A stretch of DNA of 7,398 nt from JADJPL01 sp964607915 (GCA_964607915.1 CAZSMU010000165.1:1-7398), one strand, 5' to 3'; positions 1 through 4,816 are shown, counted from the stretch's first letter. Numbers and translations: made by a program. Notes: generated by a model from the letters alone, not told the origin.

Positions 1-190
1 AGCCCAGAGACTCCGATAAACCGTTTGCAAAAAAAGAATTTCCCCGCGACGACAAACCCCGCAGCGAACGCAAAAAGTGGGAGCCCAGGGACTCTGATAA
101 ACCGTTTGCAAAAAAAGAATTTCCCCGCGACGACAAACCCCGCAGCGAACGCAAAAAGTGGGAGCCCAGGGACTCCGATAAACCGTTTAC
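1..190 (+). repeat. 81-bp in-frame tandem repeat, about 2.4 copies
   Basis: Units begin at about 1, 82 and 163 (the AGCCCAG... phase). The two complete copies are almost identical, with differences such as AGAGACTCC against AGGGACTCT. The period is a multiple of three, so copy-number change would add or remove 27 residues without shifting the frame of the surrounding gene. The array continues beyond the left edge, so the total copy number is unknown. Confidence 0.9.
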
Positions 191-203
191 AAAAAAAAGG
201 TAG
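1..203 (+). CDS. C-terminal end of an unidentified protein with charged 27-residue tandem repeats (5' truncated by the window edge)
   Basis: The frame that starts at base 3 is open from the window edge to a TAG at 201-203. It encodes a strongly charged, low-complexity tail made of a 27-residue unit, read as PRDSDKPFAKKEF followed by PRDDKPRSERKKWE, repeated about 2.4 times. The last unit is cut short and ends in DKPFTKKR. I chose this frame over the overlapping frame that holds an ATG at 25, because its composition (alternating K/R and D/E with periodic P and F) is that of a real disordered tail, whereas the ATG frame reads straight through into unrelated repeats. Similar basic/acidic tails occur in Bacteroidota on RNA-acting proteins such as rRNA pseudouridine synthases and DEAD-box helicases. 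That parallel is from general knowledge, and the catalytic part lies outside the window, so the function cannot be named. The reading frame is well supported; the identity is open. Confidence 0.6.
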   Translation, partial: PRDSDKPFAKKEFPRDDKPRSERKKWEPRDSDKPFAKKEFPRDDKPRSERKKWEPRDSDKPFTKKR

Positions 204-220
204 TTATTTTGAGGTTATGT

Positions 221-281
221 GAAAGGCTATGTCGCTGCCCTGGGCATCTGCGTAGTATCTGACCATTCGTTCTTCGCTTGC
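221..281 (+). repeat. 61-bp direct repeat, copy 1
   Basis: The segment starting GAAAGGCTATGTCGCTGCCC recurs at 638-698 with two differences (TAT/TAC and TTCG/TTTG). Both copies stop after CTTCGCTTGC, and the sequences on either side are unrelated, so these are discrete repeat boundaries. The core GCCCTGGGC is itself a short palindrome. Confidence 0.9.
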
Positions 282-365
282 CTTTCTTTTTTTGCTCGCC
301 CAAAAAAAGAAACAAAAAAAGGGCGCCCCTTCGCCCTAACAGCGTCGAAAAAACAGCCTTCGCTG

Positions 366-435
366 TATATCTTGAACGGCGGAGGGAGTCAGCACCGTTT
401 TTTACTTAGGCATTTTCGCCGCCGTTCAATATATA
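366..435. repeat. Inverted repeat, 17-bp arms (16/17), possible stem-loop
   Basis: TATATCTTGAACGGCGG (366-382) is matched by its reverse complement CCGCCGTTCAATATATA (419-435) with one mismatch. The arms enclose 36 bases. There is no T-tract typical of an intrinsic terminator, so this is more likely part of a dispersed repeat than a simple terminator. Confidence 0.75.
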
Positions 436-449
436 AGGCGACCCTGCGG

Positions 450-502
450 GACGGCTGTTTTTTCTCGCCTCCGGGCTGCGGGGGGCAGCGTAGGGATGAA
501 CA
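450..502 (+). repeat. 53-bp direct repeat, copy 1
   Basis: The segment runs from GACGGCTGTTTTTTCTCG to TGAACA and recurs at 543-595. The copies differ by a few substitutions, one T in the T-run and a one-base indel near the end. Both contain the CTCCGGGCTGCGGGGGGC core. Confidence 0.85.
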
Positions 503-542
503 AACCAGGAAAGAGGATGGTATGCATTTAAAGTCCTTACGA

Positions 543-595
543 GACGGCTGTTTTTCTCGTCTCCGGGCTGCGGGGGGCGGCGTAGGGGGTGAACA
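543..595 (+). repeat. 53-bp direct repeat, copy 2
   Basis: This is the second copy of the 450-502 repeat, offset by 93 bp. It lies between the long inverted repeat and the second copy of the 61-bp repeat, so the interval is a mosaic of nested repeats. Confidence 0.85.
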
Positions 596-637
596 GATTA
601 GGTTATAGACAGTGGTAAGCACATGCCAGGGATGTTC

Positions 638-698
638 GAAAGGCTATGTCGCTGCCCTGGGCATCTGCGTAGTACCTGACCATTTGTTCTTCGCTTGC
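638..698 (+). repeat. 61-bp direct repeat, copy 2
   Basis: This is the second copy of the 221-281 repeat, identical at 59 of 61 positions. It lies 15 bp beyond the stop codon of the Uma2 gene. Just before it, ATGCCAGGG (623-631) can pair with CCCTGGGCAT inside the repeat (655-664, one bulge), giving a possible stem-loop near the 3' end of the Uma2 transcript. Confidence 0.9.
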
Positions 699-713
699 GG
701 GAGGGCCCCCGCG

Positions 714-1316
714 CTAATCCCTCGCTTTCTTGAAGAGAAGGCCCGTATCCAGCCGGAACCCGGGCAGTACCTTGCTGACGAGCACCGTCCCTTCGGTGAA
801 GGGTACGCTGCCGACATATTGCCCGGATGCATCGGGAGAATATACCAGGACGAATTCGTGGTCGGGATCCACGACCCAGTACTCGAGGACCGCGGCGTTC
901 TGATATAGTTCCAGTTTATCTTTCATCTCTCTGCGCGTATTGCCCGGGGAGAGGATTTCCACCACGATGTCAGGGGCACCGATGCAGCCCTGGGAATCCA
1001 GTTTTTTCGGATCGCAGATGACGCTGATATCCGGTTGTACGACCGTATCTATCTTTTCGCTATTCCCTTTTTCCGGAGGCAGTGGAAGCCGCACATCAAA
1101 CGGTGCGCTGAACACCTGGCAGGGGCTATCCGCAAGGTAGTGGTACAATGCACTGAAAATAGCCCCGCTGATGCGTTGGTGCTGTACATTAGGTGCCGGG
1201 GACATCTTGAACACCCAACCCCGGAGCAGCTCAACCCGTTCATTGAACTGCCAGCTGAGGTAATCCACATACGTGTATTGCTTGCTCAGGTCAAGCTGTT
1301 GGAAGTCGGTGATCAT
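714..1316 (-). CDS. Uma2 family protein (DUF820), PD-(D/E)XK nuclease fold
   Basis: This 200-aa protein has the usual length of the Uma2 family, restriction-endonuclease-like proteins that are numerous in cyanobacteria and Bacteroidota and whose cellular role is not established. Visible family marks are ELLRGWVFKMSPAP (29-42) followed by HQRIS, the APFDVRL strand (71-77), VQPDI (93-97), GAPDIVVEILSP (113-124) and a K..LY helix (134-138) leading to EYWVVDP. The expected active-site residues D96, E120 and K134 are all present, so a metal-dependent nuclease centre looks intact. There is no signal peptide. The ATG at 1316 agrees with the family start. The gene is divergent from the small secreted protein at 1425, with about 110 bp between them. 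No methylase, antitoxin or mobility gene is adjacent. Base composition resembles the core genes rather than the AT-rich island. The family call is firm; substrate and role are unknown. Confidence 0.9.
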   Translation of the reverse strand: MITDFQQLDLSKQYTYVDYLSWQFNERVELLRGWVFKMSPAPNVQHQRISGAIFSALYHYLADSPCQVFSAPFDVRLPLPPEKGNSEKIDTVVQPDISVICDPKKLDSQGCIGAPDIVVEILSPGNTRREMKDKLELYQNAAVLEYWVVDPDHEFVLVYSPDASGQYVGSVPFTEGTVLVSKVLPGFRLDTGLLFKKARD

Positions 1317-1344
1317 CGCAGATTTTTATCAAACAGGCTTGCTA

Positions 1345-1398
1345 CGAGGGAAATCCTCGCAATATAAAAACAAAAGCAGGCAAAAAAAGGTTTTTTGC
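1345..1398. other. Two hairpins in the divergent Uma2 / secreted-protein intergenic region
   Basis: CGAGG (1345-1349) pairs with CCTCG (1355-1359) around GAAAT. GCAAAAAA (1380-1387) pairs with TTTTTTGC (1391-1398) around AGG. No perfect TAnnTTTG promoter is visible for either gene. The first hairpin overlaps a diverged copy of the ACTTGTTGCGAGGGG motif found elsewhere in the window. Confidence 0.45.
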
Positions 1399-1424
1399 AG
1401 GGACAGAACCGCTCCGAACCCACT

Positions 1425-1796
1425 ATGAAAACGCATTGGACTCCCTACCTCTTTTCGCTAGTCGCCTGCCTGGCAGCAGGCCGCAGCCTCGGTCAGGCAC
1501 CCGGCAGGATCGCCGGAAAATCCATCGTGGCCCTGCGGCAGGAAGCATCTGTACCGACGCCGCAACGCCTTTTCCAGCAGGGCTTTGCGCTCCTGCCCTA
1601 CCCTCTTCCCGGCTTTCGGGTGAATACGCCCTGGATTTCAGCAGTACCCCGCTCGAGTTCACCCGTACGGGCATTTTCCCCCGGCGATTTGGCATTCTTT
1701 TGCCGCCTGGAATTCAAGTTGGAAAAGACGCTGCGCTTCCCGCTCAAGATACGACTGGGCGAGGTGCAGTATGTAGATCAATTAGAGGGGAAATAG
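1425..1796 (+). CDS. Small secreted protein of unknown function
   Basis: I do not recognise a named family for this 123-aa protein. The frame is open from 1395, but I prefer the ATG at 1425, because it places a signal peptide at the very N-terminus: MKTHWT, a hydrophobic stretch (PYLFSLVACLAAG), then SLGQA as a likely cleavage region. The mature part (about 100 aa) contains FALLPYPLPGFRVNTPW, a Ser/Pro-rich middle, then FFCRLEFKLEKTLRFPLKIRLGEVQYVDQLEGK. This suggests a small beta-rich periplasmic or surface protein, and the last third has the regularity of a conserved domain. It ends 9 bp before the end of the convergent bshB1, so the two transcripts probably overlap. Its GC-rich third positions match the neighbouring core genes, which supports it being a real gene. 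Confidence 0.7.
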   Translation: MKTHWTPYLFSLVACLAAGRSLGQAPGRIAGKSIVALRQEASVPTPQRLFQQGFALLPYPLPGFRVNTPWISAVPRSSSPVRAFSPGDLAFFCRLEFKLEKTLRFPLKIRLGEVQYVDQLEGK

Positions 1797-1805
1797 AAGG
1801 CCCGA

Positions 1806-2537
1806 TCAAGCCAGGGAAAAGAGGTCCAGGACGCCCGGGGTGCGGGCCACATTGAAGCCCTCGGCAAATTCAAAGCCCGCTTCCCGGCCGTAAGAACGGC
1901 CTTTTGCCTTGAGGAACTCAAAGAAATCGCGACCAGAGATCGGTGTCTGCGGTTCGTCTGCAAACTCCGCATCCTGGGGCTGGTAAAACTGGGAGCGGAA
2001 CGCCAGGACCAGTTCCATTTTCTTTTCGATGAACGGGCTGATATCCACTACAAAATCCGGCACGAGGTTGTGGTCCTGAATGTAGTGGTATAGGGCGCGC
2101 GGGCGCCAGGGCTCCTGGAGGTTCCCATGTTCGCCGGCGGTTTCGATTTTGGCCAATCCGGAATAGAAGCAGGCATCGGCGACCAGCTTAGCGGCACGGC
2201 CGTGGTCGGCGTGGCGGTCTTTGAGGGCGTTGGCCAGGACGATTTCGGGGCGGTGTTCCCGCAGCACCTGAATGATGGGAAGCAGATGGTCCCTGTTGAC
2301 TTCAAAGAAACCATCTGCCATACCCAGGTTTTTGCGGAATTGCGCGCCCATCAGGCGGGCGGAGTCGGCTGCTTCCCGATCGCGGATTTCGGCCGTACCC
2401 CGGGTGCCCAGCTCGCCCCGGGTCAGGTCGAGGAGGCCCACCGTTCTACCCAGCGCGATGTGGCGCAGCAGCGTGCCGCTACAGCTCAGTTCGACATCGT
2501 CGGGATGTACCCCGACCGCTAAAATATCTACTTTCAA
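1806..2537 (-). CDS. bshB1: Bacillithiol biosynthesis deacetylase BshB1
   Basis: BshB1 is a zinc-dependent LmbE/PIG-L-type deacetylase that converts GlcNAc-malate to GlcN-malate, the second step of bacillithiol synthesis in the cytoplasm. The 243-aa product has the family length. The N-terminal MKVDILAVGVHPDDVELSCSG carries the zinc motif HPDD (11-14) and E16. LTRGELGTRG (38-47) and the second metal motif RHADHGRAA (108-116, ligand H112) follow. DLTRGELGTRG, the ALYHYIQDH stretch and KGRSYGREAGFEFAEGF are typical of BshB1 rather than of other LmbE proteins. The start is TTG at 2535-2537; no ATG lies nearby, and the family begins at exactly this point. It overlaps the stop of the upstream peroxidase gene as TTGA, which suggests translational coupling. 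BshA and BshC genes are not in the window. Confidence 0.93.
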   Translation of the reverse strand: MKVDILAVGVHPDDVELSCSGTLLRHIALGRTVGLLDLTRGELGTRGTAEIRDREAADSARLMGAQFRKNLGMADGFFEVNRDHLLPIIQVLREHRPEIVLANALKDRHADHGRAAKLVADACFYSGLAKIETAGEHGNLQEPWRPRALYHYIQDHNLVPDFVVDISPFIEKKMELVLAFRSQFYQPQDAEFADEPQTPISGRDFFEFLKAKGRSYGREAGFEFAEGFNVARTPGVLDLFSLA

Positions 2538-3172
2538 AGGAGAGCTTCTATAGCTTTGGCAATCTTTTCAGCATCCGGCGCAGTAGGGCTCGCGAAGAAA
2601 TCTACGACTTTGCCGTCGCGGTCCACGAGGTATTTGTGGAAGTTCCACATCGGCTTGGCCGACACTTTGCCGTTGCGCGCTTCGTCTGAGAGGAACTGAT
2701 AGAGCGGGCAGGCACCGTCGCCCCTCACCGACACTTTGTCGAAGACCGGGAACGACACGCCGTAGTTCTTTGTGCAGAACTCCGAGATCTGGGCGCCCTC
2801 GAGCGGCTCCTGCCCCCCGAAATCATTGGAGGGGAAGCCCAGGACGACCAGGCCGCGGTCCTTGTACTTTTGGTACAATGCCTCAAGGCCTTTGAGCTGC
2901 GGCGTCAGTCCGCACTTGGACGCGGTATTGACGACCAGCAACACCTTGCCCTTGTAGTCTCCCAGGGAGACCTCCTGACCGGCCAGGTCTTTCACCTTGA
3001 ACTGGTAGATGGTCTCTACCACTGCGGGGGCAGTATTCTTTTTCGCAAAGAACGACAGCATGTTCGATTCGTTTTGGTTGAGCGAATACAAGGAGGCACC
3101 CGTGAACCCACTCAGTCCGAGGACGAGCAGGAGCAGTGCCGGATAGCGGAAGATGTACTTTTTCATACGCAT
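2534..3172 (-). CDS. Glutathione peroxidase family (thiol peroxidase), N-terminally anchored or exported
   Basis: This cysteine-type glutathione peroxidase reduces hydroperoxides; family members of this type usually take electrons from thioredoxin. Numbered from the ATG at 3172 (212 aa), a hydrophobic segment at about 9-26 (RYPALLLLVLGLSGFTGAS) indicates a signal peptide or membrane anchor. The fold starts at QFKVKDLAGQEVSL. The catalytic tetrad is present: C87 in NTASKCGLTPQ, Q121 in FGGQEP, and W176-N177 in WNFHKYLVDRDG. C133 in FCTKNYGVSFPVF sits where thioredoxin-dependent members have the resolving cysteine. In GFPSNDFGGQEP a serine replaces the usual cysteine of FPCNQF, the one thought dispensable. 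The ATG at 3166 (MKKYIF...) is an equally plausible start; an upstream ATG at 3232 would place 20 odd residues before the signal. It overlaps bshB1 by 4 nt, which links peroxide reduction with bacillithiol synthesis. Confidence 0.9.
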   Translation of the reverse strand: MRMKKYIFRYPALLLLVLGLSGFTGASLYSLNQNESNMLSFFAKKNTAPAVVETIYQFKVKDLAGQEVSLGDYKGKVLLVVNTASKCGLTPQLKGLEALYQKYKDRGLVVLGFPSNDFGGQEPLEGAQISEFCTKNYGVSFPVFDKVSVRGDGACPLYQFLSDEARNGKVSAKPMWNFHKYLVDRDGKVVDFFASPTAPDAEKIAKAIEALL

Positions 3173-3234
3173 TTCATGTTTAGCAATGGGTGCGAGAGGA
3201 TTAGCCCTCTGTTCACAGGCTATGAAACGCAAAG

Positions 3235-3261
3235 CGGCCCGGAAGGTTTACGCCCGGGCCG
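3235..3261. other. GC-rich hairpin in the leader region of the peroxidase gene
   Basis: CGGCCCGG (3235-3242) pairs perfectly with CCGGGCCG (3254-3261) around an 11-nt loop. It lies about 60 bp upstream of the peroxidase start on the minus strand and has no following T-run there, so it is a leader structure or operator-like element rather than a terminator. Its function is unknown. Confidence 0.4.
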
Positions 3262-3298
3262 GGGAAGCGAAAAATGTATAATTTTTTTTGCCCAGCAG

Positions 3299-3329
3299 TT
3301 GTACATTCCGAAAAGAACGCCTAATTTTG
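3299..3329 (+). promoter_or_regulatory. Bacteroidota-type promoter for tRNA-Ser
   Basis: TTG (3299-3301) and TAATTTTG (3322-3329), separated by 20 nt, match the -33 TTTG / -7 TAnnTTTG pattern of the primary sigma factor in Bacteroidota. Transcription should begin a few bases after 3333, about 40 nt before the mature 5' end of the tRNA. Confidence 0.75.
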
Positions 3330-3375
3330 CGTCTCTGAAATGAGCCGGCTGCCCCAGGCAGTCTGCCTGCAGAAC

Positions 3376-3462
3376 GGTGAAGTGGGTGAGTGGCTGAAAC
3401 CACCAGTTTGCTAAACTGACGTACTCGCAAGGGTACCGCGGGTTCGAATCCCGCCTTCACCG
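3376..3462 (+). tRNA. tRNA-Ser (anticodon GCU)
   Basis: This is an 87-nt class II tRNA. The acceptor arms GGTGAAG (3376-3382) and CTTCACC (3455-3461) pair perfectly, with discriminator G3462. The anticodon GCT is at 3410-3412 in the loop TTGCTAA. A long variable arm GTAC-tcgcaagg-GTAC (3421-3436), typical of serine tRNAs, is followed by the T arm GCGGG-TTCGAAT-CCCGC. It reads AGC and AGU codons. The first pair of the anticodon stem is a C-A mismatch (3403/3419), where related tRNAs usually have C-G; the other four pairs are intact. CCA is not encoded. The gene has its own promoter and terminator and borders the AT-rich island. Confidence 0.97.
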
Positions 3463-3466
3463 CAAC

Positions 3467-3507
3467 AAAAAACCCAAGTATCTGTAAATCAGATACTTGG
3501 GTTTTTT
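3467..3507 (+). terminator. Intrinsic terminator of tRNA-Ser
   Basis: AAAAAACCCAAGTATCTG (3467-3484) pairs over all 18 bases with CAGATACTTGGGTTTTTT (3490-3507) around TAAAT. The T-run closes the + strand transcript 4 nt after the tRNA. The matching A-run means it can also work for transcripts entering from the right. Confidence 0.92.
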
Positions 3508-3530
3508 ATTCCTAGAATAGGACAGGATTT

Positions 3531-3627
3531 TAGCCTTTCAAATACAGGGTTAAAAAAAAACGAACCCTGGAGGGACTGCATCAGACCTGCAGTTGAGCCT
3601 ACCAGAGTTCGTCTTTTGAAAGGGCTA
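3531..3627 (+). other. Nested 97-nt stem-loop, candidate structured RNA or small mobile element
   Basis: Three helices nest inside one another. The outer one is TAGCCTTTCAAA (3531-3542) with TTTGAAAGGGCTA (3615-3627, one bulged G). The middle one is ACGAACCCTGG (3560-3570) with CCAGAGTTCGT (3602-3612, one mismatch). The inner one is ACTGCA (3575-3580) with TGCAGT (3588-3593). An A9 run lies in the 5' internal loop. A competing hairpin, CAGGGTT (3545-3551) with AACCCTG (3563-3569), would break the middle helix, so two folds are possible. I do not recognise an RNA family. The outer arms could equally be the terminal inverted repeats of a tiny non-autonomous element. Confidence 0.4.
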
Positions 3628-3645
3628 CTGGCTAAAGGAGTTGTA

Positions 3646-3669
3646 GGTGGGTTGTGGGGGGTTGGGGGG
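3646..3669 (+). other. G-rich run with quadruplex potential
   Basis: GG-T-GGG-TTGT-GGGGGG-TT-GGGGGG ends immediately before the stop of the pentapeptide-repeat remnant. It could form a quadruplex on the + strand. It may also simply be a slippage-prone homopolymer. Confidence 0.3.
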
Positions 3670-3789
3670 TTAACGTATGATGCCGTCCATATTAGCGTCC
3701 GTTAGGTCAGACCCCATTAGGATAGCACCACTTAGGTTAGCCTCCCTTAGGTCCAGCGGTTCTCGGTTTAAAAAAAATAAAATATAAAG
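3670..3789 (-). pseudogene. Remnant of a pentapeptide-repeat protein gene (C-terminal end)
   Basis: The minus strand encodes NREPLDLRE, then ANLSGAILMG, SDLTDANMDG and IIR before a TAA at 3670-3672. This is the A(D/N)LXX pentapeptide repeat: ANLSG, AILMG, SDLTD, ANMDG. Such repeats form a right-handed quadrilateral beta-helix. The frame has no ATG, GTG or TTG start before an in-frame TAA at 3790-3792; the codons in between come from an A/T-rich tract. Only about four repeats remain, far fewer than a folded protein needs. I read it as the broken 3' end of a gene whose front has been lost, or shifted out of frame at the T-run near 3770-3780. The repeat pattern is directly visible; the pseudogene status is inferred. 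Confidence 0.6.
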
Positions 3790-3913
3790 TTAGTTTCTAT
3801 ATCTAAGGGTAAAAAAGTTGGATGATAGATACCATAACGCCAAAGGAAGGTTCGGAGGCGGCGAATGGCAGGTCATGTAATAAGAGTTTGATTTACAGAG
3901 TCTAAGATTGGGG

Positions 3914-3949
3914 AAATATAGGGGAAATGGCATTTCCCCTATATTTTTT
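3914..3949 (+). terminator. Strong intrinsic terminator-like hairpin without an assigned gene
   Basis: AAATATAGGGGAAA (3914-3927) pairs perfectly with TTTCCCCTATATTT (3933-3946) around TGGCA and is followed by a T-run. The orientation is right for + strand transcripts, but no established + strand gene lies between it and the tRNA terminator. It may end an unrecognised small RNA or the 27-codon frame at 3822-3905. It could also work weakly in reverse for the TCTP-like gene. Confidence 0.6.
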
Positions 3950-4097
3950 GGAAGGATAGGGAGATCGTGTTACATTAGAGGGTTTAAATTTAGGTCGGTT
4001 CGGGCATGCTCAGACAACAAAATATCGGAGTAGCACGAACTTCTTTTGACCCCTGACTATTTATAATAAGAAGTATTATACCCTTATATCAAGCCTG

Positions 4098-4550
4098 TTA
4101 TGCTATTGATTCCTTCAAGCCATCTCTCCAGTAATAGAACAGATAGGATCCATCATCCGACGGCTTACAGAGTACTATCATGGCTTTCGAATCCATGCTC
4201 TCCCCGGTAAACAGGGTATAATTATCATATTCAGCCAGTACGGTCGTTGTAAACTCATTAGCCGCTTTTTGAAAAATAGCGGCCCGGTCTGGATGGTGAT
4301 TTTGCAAGTATGTTTTAATCGTACTCAAATACTCTTTAAGCTGATACATATATCCCTTCTTATCATATCCAGCTCCCTCTTCTAGTTTGTGGGCGTGTAC
4401 CAAGTCTATGACCTGAACAGGCTCATCCTCTCCCGGCAAGCTTATGTATTTAGCAGAAACTTCCCATACGCAGCCATCTGCGATTTCCCTTCTAGGAAAG
4501 GCATCGGACAATATCAAATCGCGACTGATTACATCTTCAAAAAATACCAT
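4098..4550 (-). CDS. Bacterial homologue of TCTP (translationally controlled tumour protein family)
   Basis: This 150-aa cytoplasmic protein aligns end to end with the eukaryotic TCTP family (about 170 aa; Mss4-like beta fold with a helical hairpin). The first 34 residues align with human TCTP without a gap: D6, I8, S9, D11, S15-D16, an identical REIADG block at 21-26, then E30-V31 and K34. The acidic flexible loop is reduced to SLPGEDEPVQV (37-47). The strand VIDLVHAHKLEE matches the family's VDIVMNHHLQE. Residues 61-108 form the expected helical pair (YLSTIKTYLQNHHPDR). NYTLFTGES (110-118) resembles the second TCTP signature, and FYYWRDGLKE (138-147) matches the family's FFKDGLE end. Residue 12 is L, where human TCTP has the conserved E12. 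The gene is AT-rich, stands alone between gene-poor flanks and has no signal peptide. Its role in bacteria is unknown. Family membership is strongly supported; horizontal transfer is inferred. Confidence 0.85.
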   Translation of the reverse strand: MVFFEDVISRDLILSDAFPRREIADGCVWEVSAKYISLPGEDEPVQVIDLVHAHKLEEGAGYDKKGYMYQLKEYLSTIKTYLQNHHPDRAAIFQKAANEFTTTVLAEYDNYTLFTGESMDSKAMIVLCKPSDDGSYLFYYWRDGLKESIA

Positions 4551-4575
4551 AGTTGTGTTTTATTTTAGAAATGAT

Positions 4576-4609
4576 GAAATATACAAAGGACTTCCATTGC
4601 GCTCCAAAA
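4576..4609 (-). promoter_or_regulatory. Possible promoter of the TCTP-like gene
   Basis: On the minus strand, TTTG (within 4605-4609) and TATATTTC (4583-4576) are separated by 21 nt. This is one base off the Bacteroidota TAnnTTTG element. The TCTP-like start codon follows 25 nt further on. The match is suggestive only, because the region is AT-rich. Confidence 0.35.
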
Positions 4610-4713
4610 TCCGACAAATAGACATACCAATCATATTACTGGACATTTTTGAAAAAGTGCAGAGCAAGCGGGATATTTGGGTGCTAAACAAAAACAACAT
4701 CCATGCGCACTCC

Positions 4714-4729
4714 ACACTTGTACAAGTGT
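4714..4729. promoter_or_regulatory. Perfect 16-bp palindrome ACACTTGTACAAGTGT
   Basis: The two 8-base halves are exact reverse complements with no spacer, a form typical of the binding site of a dimeric regulator. It lies about 165 bp upstream of the TCTP-like start, and no regulator gene is nearby. A role as an operator is inference. Confidence 0.35.
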
Positions 4730-4798
4730 AGCGATTGATACGCTAGCTACGGCCTGGAAGCCGTAAAAATATATGGTTGCTGACCTACGGCTGTTGAA

Positions 4799-4816
4799 TA
4801 GACTTGTTGCGAGGGG
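4799..4816 (+). repeat. 18-bp direct repeat, copy next to the hsdR stub
   Basis: TAGACTTGTTGCGAGGGG is identical to 5812-5829. The two copies bracket the Fic gene and the hsdR stub with 1013 bp from copy to copy. Related sequences occur at 1336-1350 and 7303-7312. Confidence 0.85.

Larger units (their letters stand above)
204..713. other. Gene-free, repeat-dense intergenic region
   Basis: I see no convincing gene in these 510 bases. The frames open here on either strand read through repeats, are rich in R, G, P and F, and match no family I know. The stretch holds a 61-bp direct repeat, a 53-bp direct repeat and a long inverted repeat, each listed separately. Short hairpins are also present: ACAGC-cttc-GCTGT at 353-366, and AGGGCG/CGCCCT at 320-325 and 332-337. 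An A-rich tract with two A7 runs (CAAAAAAAGAAAC then AAAAAAAG, 301-320) resembles dispersed intergenic elements common in Bacteroidota genomes. It probably also contains the transcript ends of both flanking convergent genes. Confidence 0.6.
3510..4097. other. AT-rich, gene-poor region behind tRNA-Ser
   Basis: There is no intact gene of convincing length in these 588 bases. They hold a nested stem-loop (3531-3627), a G-rich run (3646-3669), the remnant of a pentapeptide-repeat gene (3670-3789, minus), a strong hairpin with T-tail (3914-3949) and a weak AT-rich hairpin (4062-4080). A + strand frame of 27 codons (3822-3905, MIDTITPKEGSEAANGR...) ends 8 bp before the 3914 hairpin. I cannot tell whether it is a gene. 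The stretch reads like decayed or inserted DNA beside a tRNA. No integrase gene and no second copy of the tRNA 3' end are visible. Confidence 0.6.

Noticed and set aside
1..190. CRISPR array
   Set aside because: The 81-bp units are contiguous with no variable spacers and lie in a coding frame.
25..222. 65-codon + strand frame with an ATG through the tandem repeat
   Set aside because: It is a frame shadow. Frame 3 is open from the edge and encodes a plausible charged tail, while this frame merely inherits the repeat and ends in unrelated sequence.
219..908. Overlapping frames of 77-129 codons on both strands in the repeat region
   Set aside because: They consist of repeat DNA read in arbitrary frames, have odd composition and no family resemblance, and partly run antisense into the Uma2 gene.
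3248..3460. Minus-strand 70-codon frame across the tRNA-Ser
   Set aside because: It is antisense to an unambiguous tRNA and its promoter.
3376..4100. Prophage or integrative element attachment at tRNA-Ser
   Set aside because: No second copy of the tRNA 3' end and no integrase gene could be found in the window; kept only as the weaker island hypothesis.
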